From: Rhodococcus pseudokoreensis | GTDB lineage: Bacteria > Actinomycetota > Actinomycetes > Mycobacteriales > Mycobacteriaceae | Assembly (NCBI RefSeq): GCF_017068395.1 | Contig: NZ_CP070619.1 | Location: 5,580,001-5,644,000 of the forward strand | Direction of reading: 5' to 3' | DNA: 64,000 nucleotides | Shown here: piece after piece, positions 16,113 to 24,813 of the stretch | Layout of the letters: each line of letters opens with the position of its first letter | Numbering within the stretch: position 1 is the first letter of the stretch | Made by a program: the position numbers and the translations under genes | Notes under the pieces: model-generated | Databases searched by the model: none | What the model saw: the letters and a program-made list of their open reading frames with translations, nothing else | What the model was told of the DNA's origin: nothing

Positions 16113-17375
16113 CTACGTGGTTCCCACAGCCGTTCCTCTCGGTGACCCGAAATCGAACATCCTGCTCGCGATGCGACGCAGCTGGAGCTCGTCGGTGCCC
16201 TCGGTGATGCGGTACCGCCGGTGGTGGCGGTAGATGTGCTCGAACTGCTTGTGGCGGGTGTAACCGACGCCGCCGTGGATCTGGATGGCGCGGTCGGCCG
16301 CGCGGCACGCGAGCTGGTTGCTGCGCAGGTTCACCATCGCGACCTTGTCGGTGACGGCCGTCTTCCCGAGTTCGTCCATCATGGCCGCGGTCTTGTAGAT
16401 GGTGTTGCGGATCAGCTCGGCGTCGGTCTGCAGCTCCACCAGCTGCCACTGGATGCCCTGGTGTTCGTGCAGCGGCTTGCCGAAGACGACCCGCTCCTGC
16501 GCGTACCGGACACTCTCGTCGATGCAGTACTGCGCTGCGCCGAGCGACGACGCCGCCTGCCGGATGCGGTTCTCGTGGACGAACAGCTGCGCGCAGTCGA
16601 GACCGCGGCCGACCTCGCCGACCACTGCGCCCGCCGGGACCCGCACGTCGTCGAGATGGACTTCCGAATGGTCGCTGGGCATGTTGAACGTCCAGTGGTT
16701 GAACGGCACGGAGAACCCGGGCGCGTCCGTCGGCACCAGGAACGCGGTGATCCCGTCCGCCTTGCCGGCCTGTCCCGACGTGCGCGCGAACACGAGGTCG
16801 ACCTCGGAGCAGTCGACGAGACTGTTGAAGCGCTTCGCCCCGTTGATGATCCAGTCGTCGCCGTCACGGCGGGCCGTCGTCTCCAGGTACGTCGCGTCGC
16901 TGCCGTGCCCGGGCTCGGTGAGACCGAACGCGATCTCGATGTCGCCGCGGATCAGCGGTTCGAGGTACCGCTCCCGCTGCTCGGCGGTGCCGTATTCGTG
17001 CAACACGAGCGCGAGGGGGAGGTTCGCGACCACCGATGCCTCGTCGGCGTGCGGGAAGTGCAGACCGGAGCCTCGGGTGAGGAGGTGCTCGCGCACGACT
17101 GCCATCGCGAGGTTGCTCCCGTCGTTGCCGCCGAGCGCCCGGGGCAACGGGAACCGGAAGAACCCGGCGGCGTCGGATCTGCGCCGCGCCTCGAGCAGCA
17201 ACTCACGCCACTCCTGCTTGGGGAACCCGTCCCGTTCCCAGTCCGTGCGAGCGTACTCGCGGCGGTGGTCGAAGAACTGCGGGTGTTTGGCCTCGAGCGG
17301 GGTGATCTCGCGATCGATGAACGCGTCGAGGTCGGTGACGAACTGCTGCACATCGTCGGGAATGGTCCAGTCCAT
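16113..17375 (-). CDS. Acyl-CoA dehydrogenase
   Basis: 420 residues from ATG 17375 with GGAGG upstream. The flavin/substrate motifs are FGLTEPGHGSDATYLETTARR and NGAKRFNSL; the catalytic Glu is present in ITEGTDELQLRR, and IHGGVGYTRHKQFEHIYRHHRRYR precedes it. The 420-residue size, longer than short-chain ACADs, and the N-terminal DREITPLEAKHPQFFDHRRE suit FadE enzymes for bulky substrates. It is divergent from the MaoC gene, 151 bases away. Confidence 0.9.
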   Translation of the reverse strand: MDWTIPDDVQQFVTDLDAFIDREITPLEAKHPQFFDHRREYARTDWERDGFPKQEWRELLLEARRRSDAAGFFRFPLPRALGGNDGSNLAMAVVREHLLTRGSGLHFPHADEASVVANLPLALVLHEYGTAEQRERYLEPLIRGDIEIAFGLTEPGHGSDATYLETTARRDGDDWIINGAKRFNSLVDCSEVDLVFARTSGQAGKADGITAFLVPTDAPGFSVPFNHWTFNMPSDHSEVHLDDVRVPAGAVVGEVGRGLDCAQLFVHENRIRQAASSLGAAQYCIDESVRYAQERVVFGKPLHEHQGIQWQLVELQTDAELIRNTIYKTAAMMDELGKTAVTDKVAMVNLRSNQLACRAADRAIQIHGGVGYTRHKQFEHIYRHHRRYRITEGTDELQLRRIASRMFDFGSPRGTAVGTT

Positions 17376-17526
17376 GGGGCGTCCTCCGCTTCGGTTTCCT
17401 GATGTATCGGACGGTAGGGAGCGGCGGCACCCACGGCCACGAGGCTGCCGCGCCGCACTGTTGATTTCTCCAGTGCCGGATCGACGGTTCCTGCGGTGCG
17501 CGTCGTCGCCGTGGTTGCATGCGGCC

Positions 17527-17979
17527 ATGCTGAAGCTGAACGGGATCGACGAGTTGGTCGCGCGGGTCGGCACCGACCTCGGCACGACGGACTGGTACGA
17601 CGTGACCCAGGACCGCATCACCGCGTTCGCGCACGACACCGAGGACTTCGAGCGGATCCACGTCGACCCCGAGCGGGGCCGGGAGGCCGGATTCGGCGGC
17701 ACGATCGCCCACGGAATGTACACACTCTCGCTCGGGCCGAGGTTTCTCTACGAGGTCTTCGAGATGAACGGGCATTCGCTGGGGCTCAACTACGGGTTCG
17801 ACACGGTGCGGTTCCTGAACCCGGTCCGCGTCGGTTCGCGGATCCGCATGTCGGCGCGATTGCAGGATGCGCGGCCGATCGACGGCGGATATCGGTTCAC
17901 GATCCGGCAGACCTTCCAGATCGAGGGTCACGACAAACCCGCCTGCGTCGCGGACGCGGTCGTGGCCTACTTCCACTGA
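17527..17979 (+). CDS. MaoC-like (R)-specific enoyl-CoA hydratase
   Basis: 150-residue hotdog hydratase. The hydratase-2 catalytic pair is visible in ITAFAHDTEDFERIHVDPERG (Asp and His, about residues 38-48), followed by GGTIAHGMYTLSLGPR. It adds water to 2-enoyl-CoA. ATG 17527 is the start that precedes the conserved region. The next gene begins 20 bases later, after GAGGAG, so the two form an operon, with the product of the divergent dehydrogenase as its plausible substrate. Confidence 0.85.
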   Translation: MLKLNGIDELVARVGTDLGTTDWYDVTQDRITAFAHDTEDFERIHVDPERGREAGFGGTIAHGMYTLSLGPRFLYEVFEMNGHSLGLNYGFDTVRFLNPVRVGSRIRMSARLQDARPIDGGYRFTIRQTFQIEGHDKPACVADAVVAYFH

Positions 17980-17999
17980 ACACGAGGAGAGTGACGTTC

Positions 18000-19076
18000 A
18001 TGCGAGCAGTCGTCGTCGAGGAACTGACCGGCCCGGAGGGCGTGACGTTGGCAGAGGTACCCGAACCGCAGGGTGCCCACCCCCGGGCGGACGGTCAGCG
18101 ACTACTCGTCGACGTGCACGCCGCCGGACTGTCGTTCATCGACCCCCTGCAGACCTGGGGGAAATACCAGAACGGCGTGCCCACACCATACGTATGTGGC
18201 AGTGAGTTCGCGGGTGTCGTGGTCGAGGCACCGGTCGGCACCGACTTCCGGCCGGGCGACCGGGTCGGCGGAATCGTGTGGCACGGTGCGCTCGCCGAGC
18301 AAGCCCTGGCGTTACCCGACTACACGGTGAAGATCCCGCCGTCGATGTCGTTCGTCGAAGGCGCGGCGCTCTACATGAACTACTCGACGTCCTGGTACGC
18401 GCTGCACCGGGCGCAGGTCCGGCCGGGCGAGTACGTGCTCGTCCACGGCGCGGCGGGTGGGGTCGGCACCGCGGCGCTCGACCTCGCGGACACGTTCGGG
18501 GTAAAAGCGATCGCGGTCGTGTCCAGCGACCGGAAGGAAGAGGTCGCGCGCCGGCACCGCGCGCACGCGGTGGTGCGGTCGGACGGGCCGTGGCTCGACG
18601 AGGTGCGCGGGCTCACCGACGGGCGCGGTGTGCACGTGGTGATCGACCCGGTGGGCGGCGACCGGTTCACCGACTCGCTCCGTGCGCTGCGTCAGGGCGG
18701 GCGACTCGTCGTCGTCGGATTCACCGGCGGCTCGATTCCCACCGTCAAGGTCAACCGCCTGCTCCACCGCAATCTCACCGTCACGGGAATCACCATGGAC
18801 AACATGGAAACCGAGTATCCCGGCACGCTACGGATGGTCCGGGACGCCGTCGAGACGCTGGCCGCCGAGGGGCGGATCCGTCCGTACGTCGGGGCCACGT
18901 TCCCGCTCGACCAGGCGGCGACCGCACTGCGTACGCTCGACGACCGCGCCGCGATCGGGAAGATCGTGGTCGAGGTGGTACCGAGCGGTGTCACGGAGGT
19001 GGTACCGAGCGGTGTCACGGAGGTGGTACCTCGCGGTGTTACGCCTGAGGTGCCACCGGTGCGCCGAGGACGGTAA
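18000..19076 (+). CDS. Quinone oxidoreductase-like MDR protein with repeat tail
   Basis: 358 residues. Zinc-free MDR of the NADPH:quinone oxidoreductase type: CGSEFAGVVVEAPVGTDFRPGDRVGG, the NADPH loop VLVHGAAGGVGTAALDLA, and LRQGGRLVVVGFTGGSIPTVKVN. It would reduce an activated double bond or quinone. The core ends near IGKIVVEVV; the C-terminus is then extended by three 8-residue repeats (EVVPSGVT) from a 24-bp tandem repeat. The last 38 bases overlap the converging phosphotransferase gene. Confidence 0.85.
   Translation: MRAVVVEELTGPEGVTLAEVPEPQGAHPRADGQRLLVDVHAAGLSFIDPLQTWGKYQNGVPTPYVCGSEFAGVVVEAPVGTDFRPGDRVGGIVWHGALAEQALALPDYTVKIPPSMSFVEGAALYMNYSTSWYALHRAQVRPGEYVLVHGAAGGVGTAALDLADTFGVKAIAVVSSDRKEEVARRHRAHAVVRSDGPWLDEVRGLTDGRGVHVVIDPVGGDRFTDSLRALRQGGRLVVVGFTGGSIPTVKVNRLLHRNLTVTGITMDNMETEYPGTLRMVRDAVETLAAEGRIRPYVGATFPLDQAATALRTLDDRAAIGKIVVEVVPSGVTEVVPSGVTEVVPRGVTPEVPPVRRGR
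18972..19043. repeat. Three 24-bp direct repeats at the end of the MDR gene
   Basis: Units start at 18972, 18996 and 19020. The first two are identical and the third differs at a few positions. They encode EVVPSGVT, EVVPSGVT, EVVPRGVT in frame. The last unit reaches the end of the converging gene. Being a multiple of three, the copy number can vary without breaking the frame. Confidence 0.9.
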
Positions 19077-20085
19077 GGCCGCGCTCGACCACCTCGGCGA
19101 GGCTGTCGGCTGCGACGACCAGGGATGCGTCGGGGTCGGCGCGCCGCCGGTTGCGTTTGACGAACACCGAGATCGTCGACGCCGTCTTGTAGTGGCAGTA
19201 GGCCAGGAACCAGTCCAGGTCGGGAATCGGACCGTCCAGCTCGGCGCTATAGGCCGCCAGGAGTTCGCCGCGCGACGGCATCCCGGTCCCTGCCGCAACG
19301 TCGGCCGCCGACCGCGAGCGCCGGAACCGGTGGACCGGGTCGGTGTGCATCAGCAACCACGCCAGATCGGTGCGGGGGTCGCCGACGGACCAGATCTCCC
19401 AGTCGATGATCGCGGCGAGGTTTTCGCCGGCGAACAGCATGTTCGCGAGTCGGTAGTCGCCGTGGAGCAGGGTGGGTGCGACCGGCGCCGGGATGCGGTC
19501 CGCCAGCGCGGCGTGCAGTTCGGCGTGACGAGGCGCGATGTCGGCATCGACGGTATCGAGCAGGCGCTGCCAGCGCGCAAGTTCCTCCGCGACGGTGACG
19601 ACCGGTTCGTCCCCGACTCCCAGCGCGCCGGGGTCGAGGTTCTGCATCCGCGCGAGCATCCCGGCGGCTTCGAGGGCGCGGACGGCAACCGTGTCGGCGG
19701 ACGGCGGGGAGTCGGCTTCGTCGAGGAGCGGTTCGTAGGACTGTCCGTCGACGAGGGTCATGCCGAAGAACGGTGGCCGTTCGGGTGTTCCGTTCTCCTC
19801 GAAGAGGATCGACGGCACCCGGACGCCAGGCGCCGCGCCGAGGAGACGGATGATCCGCGCCTGCCGGAGGACGTCGCGGTTGCGGACCGGTTCCAGTCCG
19901 GGGGGTGCCATCTTGAGGACGATGCCCGCGTCGGGCAGGCCGGGGCGCGTAAGTACGGCCCGGTAGGTCAGGCTCGACACGCCACCAGGCAGCGCCGAGG
20001 GCGCCGATATCGCGGATCCCGGCCATCGGCGACCGGCCGCCTCGGTCGCGCGGGCGGTCAGAGTGCTTACGTCGAATTCCGTCAC
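19039..20085 (-). CDS. Aminoglycoside-phosphotransferase-fold kinase (ACAD10/11 N-domain type)
   Basis: 348 residues from GTG 20085 (VTEFDVSTLTARATE); a longer frame reaches ATG 20184 but would run through a nested inverted repeat. Kinase signatures are TLLHGDYRLANMLF (catalytic Asp) and IIDWEIWSVGDPRTDLAWLL. It belongs to the same broad family as the 5578 gene but is divergent in sequence. The likely role is phosphorylation of a hydroxyacyl-CoA intermediate; choline kinase-like activity is an alternative. Divergent from an SDR gene. Confidence 0.8.
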   Translation of the reverse strand: MTEFDVSTLTARATEAAGRRWPGSAISAPSALPGGVSSLTYRAVLTRPGLPDAGIVLKMAPPGLEPVRNRDVLRQARIIRLLGAAPGVRVPSILFEENGTPERPPFFGMTLVDGQSYEPLLDEADSPPSADTVAVRALEAAGMLARMQNLDPGALGVGDEPVVTVAEELARWQRLLDTVDADIAPRHAELHAALADRIPAPVAPTLLHGDYRLANMLFAGENLAAIIDWEIWSVGDPRTDLAWLLMHTDPVHRFRRSRSAADVAAGTGMPSRGELLAAYSAELDGPIPDLDWFLAYCHYKTASTISVFVKRNRRRADPDASLVVAADSLAEVVERGLTVLGAPVAPQA

Positions 20086-20118
20086 GAGTCCACAATCGGT
20101 CCGGTCCGGCGGTGCCGC

Positions 20119-20170
20119 AAGCACGAAAGCGATCGCCGCTGAAGAAACCCACAGCGGCTCCTTCGTGCTT
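20119..20170. repeat. Nested inverted repeats between divergent genes
   Basis: AAGCACGAA (20119-20127) and TTCGTGCTT (20162-20170) form a perfect outer 9-bp pair. Inside, GCCGCTG (20135-20141) and CAGCGGC (20152-20158) form a perfect 7-bp pair. The structure lies between the phosphotransferase and SDR starts and could be an operator pair or a leader hairpin. Confidence 0.65.
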
Positions 20171-20207
20171 ACTTCGGCTGCCATGAGGTGCGTGGTAGAG
20201 CTTTCGT

Positions 20208-20993
20208 ATGTCGAATACCGCCCGCAACCGAAACACGCTGGAGCGATTCTCCTTGCACGGCAAGGTGGCGATCGTGACCGGGGCGTCGTCCGGACTCGGT
20301 GTGGCATACGCCCTCGCGCTCGCACAGGCGGGCGCGGACGTCGTCCTCGGCGCCCGGCGCGGCGACAAACTCGCGGCGACCGCGGACCAGGTGCGAAAGT
20401 ACAACCCCCGCGTGATCACGGTGCACACCGACGTGACGGAGGCGGACCAATGTAATCGCCTGGTCGAGGCCGCCGTCGAGGCGTTCGGGAGGGTGGATGT
20501 CCTCGTGAACAACGCGGGCACCGGCGGCGAATACCATCACGTGACGCAGGACCCGCCCGACCACTTCCGGTCCGTCGTCGACGTCAACCTGCACGGCTCC
20601 TACTGGATGATCCAGGCGTGTGCGCGGGTGATGGGCCGGGGAAGTTCGATCGTGAATGTCTCCAGCGTCATGGCTCTCACGACGGCGAAGATGCCCGCCG
20701 CCGCGTACAGCGCGAGCAAGGCGGCCGTTCTCGGATTGACCCGCGACCTCGCCGCTCAACTCGGGCCGAGCGGAATCCGTGTCAATGCCATTCTGCCGGG
20801 GGTGTTTCCGTCCGAGGCGACAGCGCACTACAGCGAGAACTACAAGCGAAAGATCATCGACGCGCGGATACCGCTCGGCCGGATCGGCGATCCCGAGGAC
20901 ATCGCGGCGGTGGTGGTGTTCCTGGCGAGCGACGCATCGGGATATCTGACCGGGGTGAGCCTTCCCGTCGACGGCGGCGTGCTGGTGAACTGA
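20208..20993 (+). CDS. SDR-family oxidoreductase
   Basis: 261 residues. The complete classical SDR set is present: VTGASSGLGVAYA (cofactor), NNAGTGG, the serine in IVNVSSVMAL and YSASK (Tyr/Lys), then PVDGGVLVN at the end. The R-rich beta2 end (LGARRGDKL) favours NADP(H). Probable role: interconversion of a 3-hydroxyacyl-CoA or secondary alcohol and its ketone. Its stop converges with the next SDR 9 bases away. Confidence 0.85.
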   Translation: MSNTARNRNTLERFSLHGKVAIVTGASSGLGVAYALALAQAGADVVLGARRGDKLAATADQVRKYNPRVITVHTDVTEADQCNRLVEAAVEAFGRVDVLVNNAGTGGEYHHVTQDPPDHFRSVVDVNLHGSYWMIQACARVMGRGSSIVNVSSVMALTTAKMPAAAYSASKAAVLGLTRDLAAQLGPSGIRVNAILPGVFPSEATAHYSENYKRKIIDARIPLGRIGDPEDIAAVVVFLASDASGYLTGVSLPVDGGVLVN

Positions 20994-21002
20994 ACGCCGT
21001 GA

Positions 21003-21713
21003 TCAGCGCTGTACCACCGAGGAGGTGACGGTGCGGGTGTTGAGGCCGTCGCCGCCGTCGACGGTGAGGAACTGGCCGGTGACGCTGCGGGCGGTGGGGG
21101 AGGCGAAGAAGGCGACGGCGTCCGCGATGTCGGACGGGTCGACGAATCCGTTGGGCATCGACGCGAGCCACGCGTCCTGGATGTCCTGTGGCATCGACAG
21201 AATGCCGGAACTCGCGGTCATCCCGGGCAGGACCGCGTTGGCGGTGATGCCGAGGGAGACGTTCTCGGCCGCCACCGTCTTGACCAGACCGAGCAGGCCG
21301 GCCTTCGTGGTGCTGTACGAGACCTGCGCCGGCATGCCCTGCGTGCCTGCGGTGCTGGAGATGACGACGACACGCCCGTACCGTCGTTCGCGCATCCCCG
21401 GCAGGCACTGCTGAAGCACCCGGAACGTCCCGGTGAGATTGACGTCGAGATCCTTCCGCCACTTGTCGATCGACATGCTGTGTGCGGCGCCGAACATCGT
21501 CGTCAGCCCGGCGTTGGCCACGTAGACGTCGATGTCGTCGAGGGCCGGCAACTCGTCGGAGGCGATGTCGGCCCGGTAGGTGCACCCGGGTGCACGGTCG
21601 AGGGTGACGACGTCCATCCCGTCGGCCTCGAGCCGGGCCACGATGGCCTTGCCGATACTGCCGTCGCGTGCGGCGCCCGTCACGAGTGCCTTGCGGCGGC
21701 GCGGGTCGGTCAT
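21003..21713 (-). CDS. SDR-family oxidoreductase
   Basis: 236 residues. The glycine motif is ALVTGAARDGSIGKAI, with an Asp at the end of beta2 (TLDRAPG) pointing to NAD. The active site is intact (VVVISSTAGTQG and YSTTK), and FLTVDGGDGLN closes the fold. Compared with a standard SDR, the stretch after beta2 is short. Its ATG overlaps the stop of the PucR-type regulator (ATGA), so both are made from one transcript, and the regulator probably controls this or neighbouring alcohol metabolism. Confidence 0.85.
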   Translation of the reverse strand: MTDPRRRKALVTGAARDGSIGKAIVARLEADGMDVVTLDRAPGCTYRADIASDELPALDDIDVYVANAGLTTMFGAAHSMSIDKWRKDLDVNLTGTFRVLQQCLPGMRERRYGRVVVISSTAGTQGMPAQVSYSTTKAGLLGLVKTVAAENVSLGITANAVLPGMTASSGILSMPQDIQDAWLASMPNGFVDPSDIADAVAFFASPTARSVTGQFLTVDGGDGLNTRTVTSSVVQR

Positions 21714-23050
21714 GCGGATCTCCGTTCGTCGGGGAGCGCGTCTGCGCGCACGGTGTTGTCGTCCCGCGCTTCGGCGCAACGGCTTTCGAGGTGGAAGGCC
21801 GGGTGGTCGCGCAATCGGAGGACGAGAAGTGCGGTCTGGATGCTCAATTGATGGGACGCGTCTCCGGTGACGTCGAGTCCCGTGAGGGTGTGAACCCGCG
21901 ACAGCCGGAGGCGGACGGTGTTCTCGTGCACACCCAACCGGGCGGCGGTGCGGCGCATCCCGCGATTCTGCTCGAACCAGACGGCCAGCGTGCGAATCAG
22001 TTCGGTCGCCGCTGCCGCGTCGTCGTCGAGGAGTGGGCCGAGCATGTCGTCGATGAAGTGCCGGATCGCCGAGACCTCGCCGTTCGCGAGGAAGAGCCGG
22101 GCCGGTCCCAGGTCGTCGACCGCGAGAACGCGGTGCCGCGCGCCGTGAGTGAAGCGGTCGATGCAGCGCACGACCTCCCGCGCCTCCCGGTACGCCCGGG
22201 CGAAGGAATCGGGTTCGTACACCGACGACACTCCGGCGATCAGTCCGCTCGCCGGGCTCAATTCGGCGGCCGCGGCCTCGAGGGTCGACGTGATGCGCCC
22301 GACGACCGCCGGGGACGCCGCCCCCGCGGGTGCCTCGATCAGCAGGAGGATCCCCTCGGAACCCCGGGTCGACAGCACCTCCTGGCCGAGTGCGCGCTCG
22401 GTGTATTCGGCGAGGGAACGGTCGAGATCCTCGGGGGCGCCCTCGGAATCGCGCACGTACACCAGGGCGCGGCGTGCGTAGACGTTCACGCCGAGGTACT
22501 CGGCGCCGGCCGCGAGGTCTTTCCAGGCGCCGGAACCCCGGACGAGTTGCCGGGCGAGGTTCGATCTCGCGTTCCACGCGACCCGGGTGATGCGGCGCTG
22601 GGTGAGGAACTGGGCTCCGATGCGGCGGGCGCAGCGCAACGTCACGTACTCGTCCGTGGGATGGAACGGCGTCGGCTGTTCGTCCACGACGAGCCACCCG
22701 AGGTGCTCTCCGCGCTCGACGACGGCGCTGAGGATCTTCCGGCGAGACAACCCGGTGCCGAGTTCGGCGGGCAGCAGCACCGGGTCCGCACTGGGCGGGG
22801 TCGTCGTGGTGTGCCCGCGCACGATGTCGCGTAACGGCGGGAAGGTGGTCTGCCTGCCGGCCTCCGGGCGGGTGGACGCGACGACGTGTCCCTGGCGATC
22901 GAACAGGGTCACCGCCTTGCCGGTGGCCTCCGAGCAGACCCGGACGATCGCGGACAGGCAGTCGATCGCGACCGCGGCATCGTCGAGAAGTTCGTCGAAC
23001 ACGCTGAGCGGCAGCCGCTTACGGCCGGTATCGGCGTCGGAGGTGGACAT
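21710..23050 (-). CDS. PucR/CdaR-type transcriptional regulator
   Basis: 446 residues from ATG 23050. The N-terminal half looks like a GAF-type sensory segment (ATGKAVTLFDRQGHVVAST). The C-terminal half is the PucR domain ending in the helix-turn-helix RRTAARLGVHENTVRLRLSRV (near residues 380-400), which places DNA binding at the C-terminus as in PucR/CdaR activators. Upstream of and coupled to an SDR gene; the luciferase-like oxidoreductase gene ends 34 bases before it on the same strand. Confidence 0.85.
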   Translation of the reverse strand: MSTSDADTGRKRLPLSVFDELLDDAAVAIDCLSAIVRVCSEATGKAVTLFDRQGHVVASTRPEAGRQTTFPPLRDIVRGHTTTTPPSADPVLLPAELGTGLSRRKILSAVVERGEHLGWLVVDEQPTPFHPTDEYVTLRCARRIGAQFLTQRRITRVAWNARSNLARQLVRGSGAWKDLAAGAEYLGVNVYARRALVYVRDSEGAPEDLDRSLAEYTERALGQEVLSTRGSEGILLLIEAPAGAASPAVVGRITSTLEAAAAELSPASGLIAGVSSVYEPDSFARAYREAREVVRCIDRFTHGARHRVLAVDDLGPARLFLANGEVSAIRHFIDDMLGPLLDDDAAAATELIRTLAVWFEQNRGMRRTAARLGVHENTVRLRLSRVHTLTGLDVTGDASHQLSIQTALLVLRLRDHPAFHLESRCAEARDDNTVRADALPDERRSA

Positions 23051-23084
23051 CGTGGTCCTCGCTTCCGTCTCTACCGGGCCATGG

Positions 23085-24005
23085 TCAGCTGTGATGGGCG
23101 AGCAGAAGTGTGCGGACGGACGCCGCGTGCTCGATGGCCGCCTCCATCGACGTGGTTGCCGGTACCAGCGTGATGTTGTCCGCACCTGCCTCGACGAACG
23201 AGTTCAGCCACTCGGCCACCTGCTCGGGTGTTCCGGCGGGTGCCAGATGGCGGAACTTGTCGCGCGGTAACTGATACAACGCCTGCATCTTCTCGCCGAC
23301 GAGCCGGTCCGCGACCGCGGCATCCTTGTCGAGCCCGCACCAGACGTTGACGCCGAACGAGGCGGGTGCCCGGTCTTCCTTCGCTGCCGCATCGAGAATG
23401 GCGGTACGGGTCTCGGCGAACCGGCGCGGAGTGCAGAAGATGCCCAGCCAGCCGTCGCCGTAGCGGGCGGTGCGGCGGATGGCGGATTCGCCCCGGCCGC
23501 CGATGAGGATCGGCACCGCCGGCTGCGGCGCAGGCAGGATGCGTGCCCGGTCCAGGGTGAAGAACTCGCCGTGATGGGTCACTTCCTCGCCGCTGAGGAC
23601 GGCGCGCAGCACCTCGAGGGTTTCGTCGAGGCGACGGCCGCGGGTGCTGGGGTCGACCCCGCTGTTCGAGATCTCGGAGCGGTCCTCACCACCGACGCCG
23701 GCGCCGAGGACCAATCGGCCGGGCGCGATCTGCGACAGCGTCGCGATCTGACGGGCGGCGAGCATCGGGTGTCGCAGTCCGAGCAGGTACACGCCGATGA
23801 CCACCGACAACGTGTCGTGGGTCGACAGCACCGACGTCGCGGACACCATGCCGTCGAACCCGGTTCCGCCGTGGAAGCTGATGTGGTCCCCGACGGTGAT
23901 GTGGTCGAGACCCGCCTCCGCGGCGGAATCGAGGAGCAGTCGCCGATCTGCGGGTTTCGGGACGAGGAGTGCATCCGTGACCGACAATCCCACTCTGATC
24001 GGCAT
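23085..24005 (-). CDS. Luciferase-like (LLM) flavin/F420-dependent oxidoreductase
   Basis: 306 residues. Bacterial luciferase fold: AAEAGLDHITVGDHISFHGG at the N-terminus, LRHPMLAARQIATLSQIAPGRLVLGAGVGG in the middle and APQPAVPILIGGRGESAIRRTARYGDGWLG later. The family uses reduced FMN or F420; actinobacterial members of this shape are often F420-dependent. The start at 24005 has GAGGAG before it. A TGGACTGACCA operator-like motif lies 22 bases upstream. Confidence 0.85.
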   Translation of the reverse strand: MPIRVGLSVTDALLVPKPADRRLLLDSAAEAGLDHITVGDHISFHGGTGFDGMVSATSVLSTHDTLSVVIGVYLLGLRHPMLAARQIATLSQIAPGRLVLGAGVGGEDRSEISNSGVDPSTRGRRLDETLEVLRAVLSGEEVTHHGEFFTLDRARILPAPQPAVPILIGGRGESAIRRTARYGDGWLGIFCTPRRFAETRTAILDAAAKEDRAPASFGVNVWCGLDKDAAVADRLVGEKMQALYQLPRDKFRHLAPAGTPEQVAEWLNSFVEAGADNITLVPATTSMEAAIEHAASVRTLLLAHHS

Positions 24006-24026
24006 CCTGATCTCCTCTCATGCTAA

Positions 24027-24037
24027 TGGACTGACCA
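24027..24037. promoter_or_regulatory. Operator-like motif TGGACTGACCA
   Basis: Near-palindromic 11-mer just upstream of the luciferase-like gene start, matching the two motifs upstream of the MFS gene at 16.08 kb. It would overlap the core promoter of the minus-strand gene. Confidence 0.35.
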
Positions 24038-24562
24038 TAAACTTCTCACCCCGTGGATGGCAAGGCCGGACGGCGGCATTCTGTGGTCACAGCATCGAAC
24101 TGCCACCGTTGACACATCCCCTGGGACCCGAACACAGCCATGCGCTGCACGCCTCGAGGCCGTGGGCCTCGCGGTCTATCGAGAAATCGCGGCTGGTCAG
24201 TCCCTGTGTTCGACCGAGCAGAATACGAGGACATCCTCTGCTTCGCCAAAGTCTGGAGTCGACCGCGTATCAAATCGTGGCAGAACGGTGATTATGCCAA
24301 GTGCGGGGGTTCGCGACTCGCTGCAGCGAGTCCTTGATACTACCGAGGACGTGAGCTGGCCCGAGCGGCCTTTGTCGGGTGCAGTCACTCGACTGGCTCG
24401 ATCAACTCGGACACTGGAGCAATGGAAACAGCGCCAGGTAGACCTTGTCGACAGTATGAGCAAGCGCGACGCGAGCACCCCTGACGGAAGCCGCGGCACA
24501 CTACGTCGCCAAGCCTTGGGTGACCCGACGCGAGAAGAAGACCTCGTCAGGAGCCGCTGCAG
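24038..24562. other. Gene-free stretch
   Basis: Open frames here are short, overlap each other on both strands and resemble no family I know. Composition is less GC-rich than the flanks. No repeats or hairpins of note were found. Confidence 0.4.
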
Positions 24563-24813
24563 ATGGGTAATCCTGATCGCGACTGGTCGTCGAACGAGCT
24601 GCGGTGGGGAATGAAGCGTTCCTTCATCGACTACATTCGGTCCTTGCCCGACGGTGTCGTCGTCCGCTCGACGGTGCTGCCAATTGCGGCGCGAACGAGA
24701 ACGAGTCTTCGGACGGTGGCTGCGTCGTCGACCGCCTCTCGTTTGAGGTAGTCGTCCAATCCCAGCACACGCATCATCTCGAGATCGGCAGTCAGACGCT
24801 TCGAATGGCGTGA
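24563..24813 (+). pseudogene. Frameshifted fragment resembling an HtaA domain
   Basis: From ATG 24563, with CAGGAG 9 bases upstream, the frame reads DWSSNELRWGMKRSFIDYIRSLPDGVVVRS. Then the match moves to another frame: DGAANCGANENE and FEVVVQSQHTHHLEIG, ending at 24813. A single lost G near 24665 (CGCTCG-GACGG to CGCTCGACGG) would restore one frame. The combined text looks like the start of an HtaA (haem/cell-surface) domain, which normally is about twice this length. No continuation was recognised. The assignment is tentative. Confidence 0.4.

Noticed and set aside
20086..20184. 33-residue N-terminal extension of the second phosphotransferase
   Set aside because: The region contains nested inverted repeats and non-conserved sequence; GTG 20085 precedes the recognisable fold.
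24057..24614. Long open frame of 185 codons on the plus strand
   Set aside because: No recognisable family, no ribosome-binding site, and it overlaps the better supported HtaA-like start in another frame.
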